NCBI GenBank assembly: GCA_025359065.1
Contig: JANYHM010000028.1
Coordinates: 36,400 to 100,399 of the forward strand
Source: Synechococcales cyanobacterium GL140_1_metabinner_5_sub
GTDB taxonomy: Bacteria > Cyanobacteriota > Cyanobacteriia > Cyanobacteriales > Chamaesiphonaceae
Length of the DNA stretch: 64,000 bases
Reading direction: 5' to 3'
The notes under the pieces are model-generated. The model was not told the origin of the DNA, searched no databases, and worked only from the letters and a program-made list of their open reading frames with translations. Below are positions 52,142-61,154 of the stretch, in pieces (position 1 is the stretch's first letter; each line of letters starts with the position of its first letter). The translations under genes and the position numbers were made by a program.

Positions 52142-53050
52142 TTATTTTTTGATTTTAATTCGATTAAAAGCCATTTGCAAGCTTATTCCTAGTTTATCAA
52201 TTGACCGAGTAAGTAAACCAATTTCATCTTGGCGATTGCTATCGAACTTGATGAAGTTATTTCCCATACTAAGCCCTTCTACTGCAGTAGAGATTTTAGT
52301 GATAGGGTTAACGACTTGTCTCTGAAGCCAAAAATATATCATAACGGTTGCTAAACCAAAAAGAGTAATTGTAGTAGCCATAACTGAATAAAATAAGTGC
52401 TGAGCATTACTTAATATTTTTTGGGCTGGTACTAATATAATCTGTGATCCGATAATTTCATTAAGATGCCAGTTGAAGCCATTTTTACTACCATATTTAG
52501 CAATCATACTGGGTGGGGCGGCTGCCGGAGTACTATGACATTCTAGGCAACTATGCTTTGATACGGCTAGTGGTCTTGCTATGTAAAAAACATTACCTTG
52601 AGTCGCATTTTCAATAAAACCAGTTTTTTCTTTTGATTTAGAATCATTCCGAAAAGAATCAATTATTTTTGACTCAAATTGGTCAGCTTTATCACTCAAG
52701 TTTGTAGGATTTAACGTGGCTTCACGGTATAAAAAATCTTTATATTCGGAATTCTTTTTTAACTGCTGAAAGACAGTAACCGCCGAAAATGCTGGTACTG
52801 TCTCAGGTAAAAATTCAGTAACTAGTTTATCTTTTAGCTGAGGTTTGATATTATTACTAGTGTAATCTCTTACTGCATTCATTGTCTCCATTAACATTAT
52901 GGCCTTTGAGCTAATTTCTTGCTGAGCGGCTTGATTGACAGTATTATGGACAAAAGTACCATTTGCAATCGTGCCAAGAGCGAAAATTAGACAGAGAAAA
53001 AATGTCAATTTTTGAGCTAGCTGTAAGTTTTTTAGTGAAGGAAGACGCAT
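52142..53050 (-). CDS. Tll0287-like heme-domain membrane sensor with HAMP, no output domain
   Basis: The 302-residue protein has a first transmembrane helix (KLTFFLCLIFALGTIANG) and an extracytoplasmic domain containing CLECH (Cys168, Cys171, His172), the c-type heme motif of the Tll0287/DUF3365 family. A second transmembrane helix (about 217-238) and a HAMP linker (RQVVNPITKISTAVEGLSMG, ending ISLQMAFNRIKIKK) follow. Relatives usually continue with a histidine kinase, cyclase or phosphatase domain. Here the protein stops after HAMP, so a separate partner may carry the output. It may sense redox state or a small ligand. Confidence 0.85.
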   Translation of the reverse strand: MRLPSLKNLQLAQKLTFFLCLIFALGTIANGTFVHNTVNQAAQQEISSKAIMLMETMNAVRDYTSNNIKPQLKDKLVTEFLPETVPAFSAVTVFQQLKKNSEYKDFLYREATLNPTNLSDKADQFESKIIDSFRNDSKSKEKTGFIENATQGNVFYIARPLAVSKHSCLECHSTPAAAPPSMIAKYGSKNGFNWHLNEIIGSQIILVPAQKILSNAQHLFYSVMATTITLFGLATVMIYFWLQRQVVNPITKISTAVEGLSMGNNFIKFDSNRQDEIGLLTRSIDKLGISLQMAFNRIKIKK

Positions 53051-53071
53051 ATTGATTAATCGCAGTTGTAC

Positions 53072-53278
53072 TCATCTAAAGCAAGTGTTCCCTAAAAAAC
53101 GCCTCAAGTTGTTGCTGAAGAGCATGAAAAGTTGATTGTCCTCACGCTGGTAAAACTTTATTGTTGACTGATTTAAGTTCAGATCTTTGCACAGGGTTTC
53201 GGTCACTCGCCTAGCATCCCAACCCATTTTTGGTTTGCAAGCATGAAGGTCAGAGGGGTGCAGCCAAGTCAAAGACAT
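53072..53278 (-). CDS. Possible small protein or gene remnant, 68 aa
   Basis: A 68-residue frame (MSLTWLHPSDLHACKPKMGW at the start, then IKFYQREDNQLFMLF) lies between the sensor gene and a divergent protease gene. It has no recognisable motif. Protein-like composition and the intergenic setting are the only support. It may be a decayed piece of a longer gene. Confidence 0.3.
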   Translation of the reverse strand: MSLTWLHPSDLHACKPKMGWDARRVTETLCKDLNLNQSTIKFYQREDNQLFMLFSNNLRRFLGNTCFR

Positions 53279-53330
53279 AAATCTTCAAATCTTGATTAAT
53301 ATGTAGGTATTATCATACATTGAATATTAC

Positions 53331-54152
53331 ATGACGGTTGTAATCGACTGGTGGATCAGTTTAGTTACTGATAGCTCTCATCTGGGAAGATTGGGTATTT
53401 TTGCAGTGACCTGGATTTTACTCTGGCTACCGGTAGCTGTCCCGACCGCCATCAAACTCCAATGGCGACCTTTTGCGCCTCTCGCTGCTGCTCAAAAGCT
53501 ACCGCTTTTGGCTCCATTATATTTAGTTGCCCCGATCAGTCTGTGGGGATTTTTGGTAGCCGATCATCATCATTGGTCAGACTACGGACTTACTTGGCTA
53601 CCAGATATCTCCTTACTGAAAGGATTCGGTCTGGCGGTGATTAGTTTGGTTCTAGTTTTTGGCTGGGAAATTTGGCAGGGCTGGATTATTTGGCATTCCG
53701 AAAACCAAGGAAAACTATGGGCTAATGCTTTACCCATTTTGCTGCTAGCCTTGTGGATTGGAGTTAGCGAAGAAGTTATTTTTCGAGGATTTTTGCAAAT
53801 TGAGCTAGCGGCTGAATACGGCTTTTGGTTAGGGAGTACAATTACCAGCCTAATTTTTGCAATCTTACATCTGCTGTGGGAGCGCCAGCAAACCTGGCCA
53901 CAAATACCCGGTTTATGGCTGATGGGCATCGTTTTGACCTTAGCCATTAGTACACAGCAAAATTTATGGCTGGCGATCGGACTCCATGCTGGCTGGGTCT
54001 GGGGTCTAACTTGTTTAGATGCCGCCGAAATGATCACTTATCAAACCTCTGCCCCTGCCTGGTTTGTCGGTAAGTATCAGCAGCCCTTGGCTGGTTTAGC
54101 GGGAATTATTGCATTGGTGGCTACGGGAATAGTGCTGTCAGCAATTCTATAA
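53331..54152 (+). CDS. CPBP-family intramembrane glutamic endopeptidase
   Basis: The 273-residue membrane protein has about eight helices and the CPBP (Abi) motifs: EExxxR at Glu147, Glu148 and Arg152 in VSEEVIFRGFLQ, a histidine in ILHLLWE, and a third motif in AIGLHAGWVWGL. The family cuts substrates within or near the membrane, such as CaaX proteins or bacteriocin-related peptides. The cyanobacterial target is unknown. It has 29 bp to nadE, same strand. Confidence 0.87.
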   Translation: MTVVIDWWISLVTDSSHLGRLGIFAVTWILLWLPVAVPTAIKLQWRPFAPLAAAQKLPLLAPLYLVAPISLWGFLVADHHHWSDYGLTWLPDISLLKGFGLAVISLVLVFGWEIWQGWIIWHSENQGKLWANALPILLLALWIGVSEEVIFRGFLQIELAAEYGFWLGSTITSLIFAILHLLWERQQTWPQIPGLWLMGIVLTLAISTQQNLWLAIGLHAGWVWGLTCLDAAEMITYQTSAPAWFVGKYQQPLAGLAGIIALVATGIVLSAIL

Positions 54153-54181
54153 TAAACAAAGCAAACGCAAACACCCGAAAC

Positions 54182-55819
54182 ATGAAAATCGCTCTAGCTC
54201 AACTCAACCCCATAATCGGCGACTTGCAGGGAAACGCTGCCCAGATTTTGGCAGAAGCTCAGAAGTTGGAAGGTGTGCAGTTGCTATTGACTCCGGAGCT
54301 TTCTTTGTGCGGTTATCCACCTCGGGACTTGCTGTTAGATCCGGGGTTTGCTGGGGCAGCACTCGATCGACTGCACCAGTTAGCCAGTGAGCTGCCCTCA
54401 GATTTAGCGGTGCTGGTTGGTTTGCCCACTCCCGCCGGACAAGATGGCAAGCCGTTGCATAACAGCATTGCTTTGCTGCGTGGGAGCAAGGTAGAGCAGT
54501 TATTTCACAAACAGCTATTGCCTACCTATGATGTATTTGATGAAAATCGCTACTTTCAGGCTGGGTTTGGTAATAACTACTTTCAGGTAGCTGGCCAAAA
54601 AGTAGGGGTAACTATTTGCGAAGACTTGTGGAATGATCAGGAGTTTTGGGGGAAGCGCCAATATTTAGCCAACCCGATCGAACAACTAGCCGATCAAGAT
54701 GTGGATTTGATTGTGAATCTTTCGGCTTCTCCCTATACCGTGGGCAAACAGCAGGTGCGCGAGGCGATGTTACAGCATTTAGCCAAAAGCTACGAATGTC
54801 CGATCGTCTATGTGAACCAAGTAGGAGCCAACGATGATTTGATATTTGATGGCGGTTCTATTGCTTTCGATCGACAGGGGACTTTGGTTTGTCGCGGTCA
54901 GTCTTTTCAACCAGATTCGATTGTGATTGAATTCACTGAAGATCTTCAACCAGCTAAGATCCAACCATTAAATGATAATAGCGATGCCGAAATCTGGGCG
55001 GCATTGGTCTTAGGAGTACGAGACTATGCAGCAAAATGTGGGTTTCAGAAAGCTTTGTTGGGTCTGAGCGGCGGCATTGATTCGGCTTTGGTCGCGGCGA
55101 TCGCTGTAGAGGCGTTGGGAGCAGCACGGGTATTGGGAGTATTAATGCCTTCGCCCTATAGTTCCGATCATTCGATTACAGATGCTGTGACCGTTGCGGA
55201 GTTGTTAGGAATGGAAACGATGACTCTGCCGATCGAGGGTTTAATGGGTGAATTTGATCAGGCATTGGCTCCGTTATTTGCCGATACAGAGTTTGGGATT
55301 GCTGAAGAAAATATCCAGTCCCGAATTCGGGGCACGCTGCTGATGGGCATCGCCAATAAATTTGGTCATTTGTTGCTTTCTACCGGTAATAAATCGGAGA
55401 TGGCTGTGGGCTACTGTACTTTGTATGGTGATATGAATGGCGGCTTGGCGGCGATCGCTGATGTGCCTAAAACGCGGGTGTTCTCTTTGTGTCGTTGGTT
55501 AAACCGAGAGCAGCTAACTATTCCTACTGAAATTATCCAGAAACCCCCCAGCGCCGAGTTACGTCCAGGTCAAGTAGACCAAGATTCACTGCCGCCCTAT
55601 GATGAGCTGGATACTATTTTAGAGGGCATGGTCTGTGAACATAAATCTGTAGAGCAACTGGTACAACAGGGGTTTACCCATGAAAACGTAGTCAAAATTG
55701 CGCAGTTAGTAAAACGGGCAGAGTTCAAGCGCCGTCAGGCACCGCCAGGACTGAAAATTACTGATCGGGCTTTTGGCACGGGCTGGCGGATGCCGGTCGC
55801 CAGTCGGATTAGCTGCTAA
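54182..55819 (+). CDS. nadE: Glutamine-dependent NAD+ synthetase
   Basis: The 545-residue protein fuses a nitrilase-type glutaminase (Glu39 in LTPELSLCGYPPRD, Lys110 in FHKQLLPTYD, Cys146 in VTICEDLW) with an NAD synthetase (P-loop-like LGLSGGIDSALVAAIA near 290). It converts nicotinate adenine dinucleotide to NAD with ATP and glutamine. Overall length is right for the bacterial glutamine-dependent form. The last four bases overlap the end of the convergent RTX gene. Confidence 0.95.
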   Translation: MKIALAQLNPIIGDLQGNAAQILAEAQKLEGVQLLLTPELSLCGYPPRDLLLDPGFAGAALDRLHQLASELPSDLAVLVGLPTPAGQDGKPLHNSIALLRGSKVEQLFHKQLLPTYDVFDENRYFQAGFGNNYFQVAGQKVGVTICEDLWNDQEFWGKRQYLANPIEQLADQDVDLIVNLSASPYTVGKQQVREAMLQHLAKSYECPIVYVNQVGANDDLIFDGGSIAFDRQGTLVCRGQSFQPDSIVIEFTEDLQPAKIQPLNDNSDAEIWAALVLGVRDYAAKCGFQKALLGLSGGIDSALVAAIAVEALGAARVLGVLMPSPYSSDHSITDAVTVAELLGMETMTLPIEGLMGEFDQALAPLFADTEFGIAEENIQSRIRGTLLMGIANKFGHLLLSTGNKSEMAVGYCTLYGDMNGGLAAIADVPKTRVFSLCRWLNREQLTIPTEIIQKPPSAELRPGQVDQDSLPPYDELDTILEGMVCEHKSVEQLVQQGFTHENVVKIAQLVKRAEFKRRQAPPGLKITDRAFGTGWRMPVASRISC

Positions 55820-57543
55820 CCTAACTTAAAATCATTGGCAGTTAAGGAAGATTTGTTATCTAGGATGGCAAATTCTAAGGCGGGGGCAGCGCCAATTCCA
55901 TCGGTATTGGCAAACAATTGACCAGTGCGAGAATTATAGATGATTTTGGCACTATTCCGGTCGATGCCACCATTCTCACTTACCACAGCAAAATCGCTGC
56001 TGCTCAAGGAATTACCAGCTACACCGCTGAGGCTTCCAAACACCGATTTGCTAAGCATAATTTTGTCACTTTGACTAGCCGCAAAATCTATAACATGGTC
56101 AATCTCTCTGCCATTGGGTGACTGATCAAAAAGAAAAATGTCACTACCAGCATCTCCAACTAAGCTATCGTTACCGCTACCACCAATTAAGGTGTCATCG
56201 CCACCACCATTGACTCCGTTATCACCGTTCAGATAATCATTACCCTCACCACCATAAAGATAATCGTTGCCAGCAGCCTTTTGGGCGTTTCTCTCTTCGA
56301 TCGGTCTAAACTCACCAAACAATCGATCATTACCTACTCCGCCATATAGCCAATCATTGCCAGCGCCACCTTCACTTTCGTCATCACCAATACCGGGTGC
56401 AATGGTATCGCTGCCGTCGTTACCATCCAAATCATCATTACCGGCACCGCCCATAATCAAATCATCGCCATCATCAGCGGCAATAATATCATCACCACCA
56501 CCTGCTTCGATCGTATCATTGCCCGCCCCACCGCGAAAAGTGTCGTTACCATCACCACTATCTATATAATCATTGCCTGCGCCGCCATTCCCGGTATCTT
56601 CACCAGAGCCACCAAATAATTGGTCATCTCCATTCCCTCCGCCTAAATAATTTCTGCCATCACCACTATAGACAATATCATTACCATCATCAGCCTCAAT
56701 ATAATCATCACCACCCCAGGTATAGATAGTATCATTACCACTATTACCTTTAACAGTATCATTACCCTCACCGCCAGTAATTAGGTCTTCCTCATCACCA
56801 CCATCAAACTGGTTGTTGCCTTCCCAGTCGCGGAGAGTATTTCGGCCACTGCCCCCATTCAAGGAGTCATTGCCAATACCGCCTATTAAGTAATCATCGC
56901 TATTACCACCGAAAAGATAGTCATTGCCGTTGCCACCATACAAAGCATCATTGCCATTATCACCAACTACGGTGTCGTTACCAGCTTCGCCAACCATAGT
57001 ATCGTCACCTTCACCACCGTTTAGGTAGTCTTCGCCGCCACCCGATCGAATACTATCATTACCATTACCACCTAAAACGTAATCTCTACCATCACCATTT
57101 TCGATATTATCATTGCCGTCACCACCAGCTAGACCATTATTCCCCTCATAGTCTCGCAAGGTGTCATCTCCGGCATCCCCAGACAAATAATCATCTTCAC
57201 TACCTCCAACCAACAAGTCATTGTCGTCACCGCCATACAAGTAATCTTTGCCGCTATTGCCCTCTAAAGTATCATTGCCACCGCCGCCGATTAGTCCATC
57301 ATCTCCTTCATTGCCGCTGATAGAATCATTCCCAGCTTGACCATCCAAGTAATCATTACCTGTGCCGCCGATAATTCGATCAACCCCTGACCCAGCTAAA
57401 ATATAGTCCTCACCCTCATTCCCTGCTAATGTATCGCTGCCAGTGCCTCCCACAATACTGTCATTCCCTTCTAAGCCAGTAGTAATATTACTTTCATCCA
57501 TACCAGTTAGCTGATCAGCATTGATTGTTCCGTTCAATATCAT
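55816..57543 (-). CDS. RTX calcium-binding repeat protein
   Basis: Read from the ATG at 57543 (a GTG nine bases upstream is an alternative), the 575-residue protein is mostly tandem nonapeptides of the GGxGNDxLx type, several dozen units, for instance GGNGNDYLFGGNSDDYLIGG. There is no catalytic domain. The C-terminal segment (DHVIDFAASQSDKIMLSKS, ending ANDFKLG) resembles the secretion domain of type I substrates. Such proteins bind calcium outside the cell and may act in S-layers, adhesion or motility. No signal peptide is present. It may share an exporter with the peroxidase. Confidence 0.88.
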   Translation of the reverse strand: MILNGTINADQLTGMDESNITTGLEGNDSIVGGTGSDTLAGNEGEDYILAGSGVDRIIGGTGNDYLDGQAGNDSISGNEGDDGLIGGGGNDTLEGNSGKDYLYGGDDNDLLVGGSEDDYLSGDAGDDTLRDYEGNNGLAGGDGNDNIENGDGRDYVLGGNGNDSIRSGGGEDYLNGGEGDDTMVGEAGNDTVVGDNGNDALYGGNGNDYLFGGNSDDYLIGGIGNDSLNGGSGRNTLRDWEGNNQFDGGDEEDLITGGEGNDTVKGNSGNDTIYTWGGDDYIEADDGNDIVYSGDGRNYLGGGNGDDQLFGGSGEDTGNGGAGNDYIDSGDGNDTFRGGAGNDTIEAGGGDDIIAADDGDDLIMGGAGNDDLDGNDGSDTIAPGIGDDESEGGAGNDWLYGGVGNDRLFGEFRPIEERNAQKAAGNDYLYGGEGNDYLNGDNGVNGGGDDTLIGGSGNDSLVGDAGSDIFLFDQSPNGREIDHVIDFAASQSDKIMLSKSVFGSLSGVAGNSLSSSDFAVVSENGGIDRNSAKIIYNSRTGQLFANTDGIGAAPALEFAILDNKSSLTANDFKLG

Positions 57544-57767
57544 ACAAGTCACCAGATTTATATAGATTTAATTGAATTTATACGTCAACAGGGACAAAGA
57601 TTCAGATCCTCTAATTGATTTCATTGACTATACATCAATCATGACATCGTGATTATAATACAAAGCATTGTGAAGCGAACACGCTTATGATTGAGACAAT
57701 AAGATATTTGGCAAAATTGCTAGAATTGCTTGCAGTCCCATAACTTCAATAGCCAGGAACCAACTCT

Positions 57768-58379
57768 ATGTCAAATCTACTGACCCGCGACTACACCTTG
57801 ATTCTGGATAAAAGTGGCAGTATGTCTACCCCCGACCAGCCCGGTGGCACAAGTCGTTGGGTTTACGCTCAAGAATCTACCCTGGCTTTAGCACGTAAAT
57901 GCGAACAGCTCGATCCTGATGGTATTACGGTTTATACCTTTGCCGGTAAATTCAAACGCTATGAAGGGGTTACAGCAGCTAAGGTAGAACAGATTTTCAT
58001 GGAAAATGATCCCATGGGCACTACTAATTTGGCAGGAGTTTTGGCAGATGCCTTTGACCAATACTTCGATCGAAAGGCCAAAGGTGCTGTCCAAGGCAGC
58101 GGCGAAACTATTTTGGTAATTACTGACGGTGAACCAGACGATCGACGAGCGGTAATTGAAACCATCATCCAAGCCACCCAAAAAATGGAGCGAGATGAAG
58201 AACTCGCTGTCTCCTTTATTCAAATCGGCCAAGACAGCCAAGCCACCGCTTTTCTCAAAGCTCTAGACGATGACTTAGAAGGCATCGGAGCCAAGTTTGA
58301 TATTTGCGATACCATGATTGCTGAAGCCATGGAAGATTTCAGCTTATCTGAAGTATTGTTAACGGCCATCCAGGACTAG
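57768..58379 (+). CDS. von Willebrand factor A-domain protein
   Basis: The 203-residue protein is a single vWA domain. The MIDAS site is DKSGSMS (Asp14, Ser16, Ser18), with a conserved threonine in GTTNLAGVLADAF and an aspartate in VITDGEPDDRRA. It resembles TerY-type proteins from tellurite/phage-related Ter operons and cytosolic vWA proteins of cyanobacteria. It probably binds partners through a metal ion. No Ter partners are nearby. The gene has an AGGAACC ribosome-binding-site-like run before the ATG. Confidence 0.82.
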   Translation: MSNLLTRDYTLILDKSGSMSTPDQPGGTSRWVYAQESTLALARKCEQLDPDGITVYTFAGKFKRYEGVTAAKVEQIFMENDPMGTTNLAGVLADAFDQYFDRKAKGAVQGSGETILVITDGEPDDRRAVIETIIQATQKMERDEELAVSFIQIGQDSQATAFLKALDDDLEGIGAKFDICDTMIAEAMEDFSLSEVLLTAIQD

Positions 58380-58536
58380 TACTTCAAAGGTACATTGGAG
58401 CAACCTAGTAAGGAAGCTTCATGTTGTAAAAATTGGCATGGCAAACGCCTGTCCATCAACTTTTGTTAGAGCTTCTCTTGCTTTATCATTACTGTTAGGA
58501 GTATTTTTATCAGCAATCTAAGATTAACGTGCAGCT

Positions 58537-59079
58537 ATGGATCTGATCGATCAACTCCTATCCAAGCTCGGCTCCAGCCCAGCCAACCCGCCCAGCCCTC
58601 CAACTGCGCCAAAATTGACCTCGCCAGAAATGAAGAGTGGGACGAACTGTGGCAAGTCGATTACTCCGGGCGCAAACAAAACTATCGATGATCTGTTGCA
58701 ATCGCTGGGTGAACCAGCGAAGCAAACGGTTCGAGACCAGCTTCAAGCTTCTCCACCGGCTAGCTTTGCTGGGTCTTTGCCAGTACCTGAAATTCGGAGT
58801 CATCAACAAAAACAGGTGGCGATCGCTGAAGACGCAAGCAAAGCTATCAAGCTAGCTGCCCAAGAAAAACAGCAGCGACAAGCGGCATTGGCTCAGCAGC
58901 GGCGACAAGATTTGCAGCAGCAGGCACAGGCTTGGCTGCAAAAACTTGATAAAAAGTCAGTAGAAGGTCGTTGGTTCGAAGATTTTGCTTGTCACTATGA
59001 ATCACCGTTAGATGCGGCGATCGAATATTTTGTTGCTCTCCAAGAAATCAATAGTCCTTTGCCAACTCCTGGGAAATAA
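58537..59079 (+). CDS. Slr1339-family salt-stress protein
   Basis: The 180-residue protein starts MDLIDQLLSKLGSSPANPPS, has a proline-rich linker, then a Gln/Ala/Arg-rich helix (AAQEKQQRQAALAQQRRQDL). The C-terminal domain QAQAWLQKLDKKSVEGRWFE, then DFACHYESPLDAAIEYF, is characteristic of the cyanobacterial salt-stress protein group named after Slr1339. The role in osmotic response is only associated, not shown. It stands alone, with a strong palindrome after its stop. Confidence 0.7.
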   Translation: MDLIDQLLSKLGSSPANPPSPPTAPKLTSPEMKSGTNCGKSITPGANKTIDDLLQSLGEPAKQTVRDQLQASPPASFAGSLPVPEIRSHQQKQVAIAEDASKAIKLAAQEKQQRQAALAQQRRQDLQQQAQAWLQKLDKKSVEGRWFEDFACHYESPLDAAIEYFVALQEINSPLPTPGK

Positions 59080-59151
59080 CAGTCTCCTTGTTCATCAATA
59101 GAAATTAAAAACACTAATGAATTCGTAAGATAAAATTTCATAGTCATTGAA

Positions 59152-59204
59152 AAATGCCATCCCTGTGGGGACACATTGCATGTGTCCCCACAGGGATGGC
59201 ATTT
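59152..59204. terminator. Perfect 25-bp hairpin between convergent genes
   Basis: AAATGCCATCCCTGTGGGG ACACAT (59152-59176) is the exact inverted match of 59180-59204 around a three-base loop. It ends both the Slr1339-family gene and the PepP gene, whose stop codon lies within the right arm. Length and perfection exceed an ordinary terminator, so it may be a mobile palindrome co-opted as one. Confidence 0.8.
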
Positions 59205-60516
59205 ACGAGCGTTCTAATTCATGGATTAACTTGGGGACGGCGGCGGTGAGGACTTCGGGTTTGCCGGTTGTGACTAACACATCATCTTCGATGCGAATAC
59301 CAATGCCTTTCCATCGATCGGCTATCTCAGGCTGACCCTCAGCCGCAACTATATCTGGAGAAATATAGATTCCTGGCTCTACCGTAATCACATTGCCCGG
59401 TTGAAACTGATACCAGTTTTCAGCATCCAGCTTATAGCCACCTGCATCATGCACATCCAAGCCTAACCAGTGACCAGTACCGTGCATAAAGAAATTTTTA
59501 TACTTTTCTTCTTCCATTAGCTGATCAATTTCACCTACCAACAAACCAATCTCTACCAGACCTTCCGTGATCACTCGCACAGAAGTTTTATGGAACTCAT
59601 CCCAAGTGCTGCCCACCACTACCTTCTCGATCGAAGCCAACTGCGCTTTTAAAACCAACTCATAAATAGTCCTTTGTTCAGACGTAAACTTACCATTGGC
59701 CGGAAAAGTCCGAGTAATATCTGAGTTGTAGTAATCACATGCACAGCCCGCATCGATCAACACCAAATCACCATTTTCTACCTGACTATTATTTTCGATG
59801 TAGTGCAAAACACAAGCATTGCCACCTGCTGCCACGATCGAAGGATAAGCCGGACCCATTGCCCCATTTTTGCGAAACAGATATTCAATTTCAGCCTGGA
59901 TTTCATGCTCATAAACACCGGGCTTAGTAAAAGCCATTGCATGACGGTGAGCTTCGCCAGCAATCTCGGCAGCTTGACGCAGCATTTGGATTTCAGATTC
60001 TGACTTGACCCGACGCAGGGGATGTAAAACAGTGGCCAAATCTTCGATCGACATTGGCCCAGTACCGCGTTTTTGATAACCACGCAGAGTGCTCTGCCAA
60101 TGTTTAACCACTTTTTCGTTTAACTCTTCATCTCGACCCATGTGGTAATAAATTCGATCGCCTTTGAGCAAATATTGCTGAAGCTGCGCATCAAATTCCC
60201 CGATCGGGTAGACCACATCTGCGCCATATTCTTCTTTGGCTGCTTCTACGCCCACTCGGTAGCCCGTCCAGATTTCTTTTTCTCGTACTTTGGGCTGGAC
60301 AAACAAAATAAACTTGTGTTCTTCATGGTGAGGAGCAAAAACGGCGATCGCCTCTGCCTCGTTAAAGCCTGTGAGATAATAAAAATCGCTTTCTTGGCGG
60401 TAAGTGTATTCCACATCATTGTGCATCACAGCCATGGGCGCACTGCCTACAATGGCAGTGCCATTGCCGATCTTGGCCATGAATCGGTCGCGCCGCTGTT
60501 GATACTCTGTTTGCAT
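59203..60516 (-). CDS. pepP: Xaa-Pro aminopeptidase P
   Basis: The 437-residue protein is an M24 pita-bread peptidase. The metal ligands come from IDAGCACDYYNSDITRTFP, HGTGHWLGLDVHD, VITVEPGIY and IRIEDDVLVTT. The N-terminal AMP_N domain (RRDRFMAKIGNGTAIV, then DFYYLTGFNEAEAIAV) marks PepP. It removes an N-terminal residue preceding proline. The bacterial form is cytosolic with two manganese ions. It is divergent from apt, with a 90-bp shared promoter region. Confidence 0.94.
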   Translation of the reverse strand: MQTEYQQRRDRFMAKIGNGTAIVGSAPMAVMHNDVEYTYRQESDFYYLTGFNEAEAIAVFAPHHEEHKFILFVQPKVREKEIWTGYRVGVEAAKEEYGADVVYPIGEFDAQLQQYLLKGDRIYYHMGRDEELNEKVVKHWQSTLRGYQKRGTGPMSIEDLATVLHPLRRVKSESEIQMLRQAAEIAGEAHRHAMAFTKPGVYEHEIQAEIEYLFRKNGAMGPAYPSIVAAGGNACVLHYIENNSQVENGDLVLIDAGCACDYYNSDITRTFPANGKFTSEQRTIYELVLKAQLASIEKVVVGSTWDEFHKTSVRVITEGLVEIGLLVGEIDQLMEEEKYKNFFMHGTGHWLGLDVHDAGGYKLDAENWYQFQPGNVITVEPGIYISPDIVAAEGQPEIADRWKGIGIRIEDDVLVTTGKPEVLTAAVPKLIHELERS

Positions 60517-60606
60517 GGATATTCACCGAAAGCTGTTGGTCTTAACATTATGCCAAATATCGACGGCAGACTATAATTTACGAATTAATCATTATTCTCA
60601 GCTCCG

Positions 60607-61119
60607 ATGGATCTTAAAGCTTTAATTCGCGACGTACCCGACTTCCCCAAGCCCGGAATTTTATTCAAAGACATCACCACCCTCCTGCGAGACCCGGCTG
60701 GTCTGAAGCATCTGATTGATCTGCTAGAAGAAAAATGTGCCCATCTGAAGCCTGATTATATTGTGGGCATGGAGTCGAGAGGCTTTATCGTAGGTACTCC
60801 CTTGGCTTGTCAGATGGGCGTAGGCTTTGTGCCAATTCGGAAACCAGGTAAACTGCCTGCTGCGGTCTATGGCGTGGATTATGAGCTGGAGTATGGCACC
60901 GATCGATTAGAAGTTCATCAAGATGCCATGCCCAGAGGCAGCCGGGTGTTAATTGTCGATGACTTGATTGCCACTGGCGGCACGGCAGCAGCTACGGGGG
61001 AGTTGATCAGCAAAATTGGCTGCGAACTGGTGGGCTACGCCTTCGCGATCGAGCTGAAAGATTTAGCTGGTCGCAATAAACTTCCTGCCGTACCCATTAT
61101 TACTGTCTTAAACTATTAA
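60607..61119 (+). CDS. apt: Adenine phosphoribosyltransferase
   Basis: The 170-residue protein starts [20 protein letters not shown], the Apt opening, and has the PRPP-binding motif [16 protein letters not shown]. It salvages adenine to AMP using phosphoribosyl pyrophosphate. The length is typical. It is followed after 35 bp by an ABC permease gene on the same strand, although no link in function is known. Confidence 0.95.
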   Translation: MDLKALIRDVPDFPKPGILFKDITTLLRDPAGLKHLIDLLEEKCAHLKPDYIVGMESRGFIVGTPLACQMGVGFVPIRKPGKLPAAVYGVDYELEYGTDRLEVHQDAMPRGSRVLIVDDLIATGGTAAATGELISKIGCELVGYAFAIELKDLAGRNKLPAVPIITVLNY

Positions 61120-61154
61120 GATACTAAACCCGCTAAAATCCCCTTGAAAAATTA

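Noticed and set aside
56267..56569. Plus-strand frame opposite the second RTX gene
   Set aside because: Rich in Ser/Pro from antisense reading of Gly/Asp repeats; same artefact as above.
57768..58379. vWA gene as part of a tellurite/Ter stress or phage-defence operon
   Set aside because: No TerC/TerD or other Ter partners in the neighbourhood, so only the single domain can be claimed.
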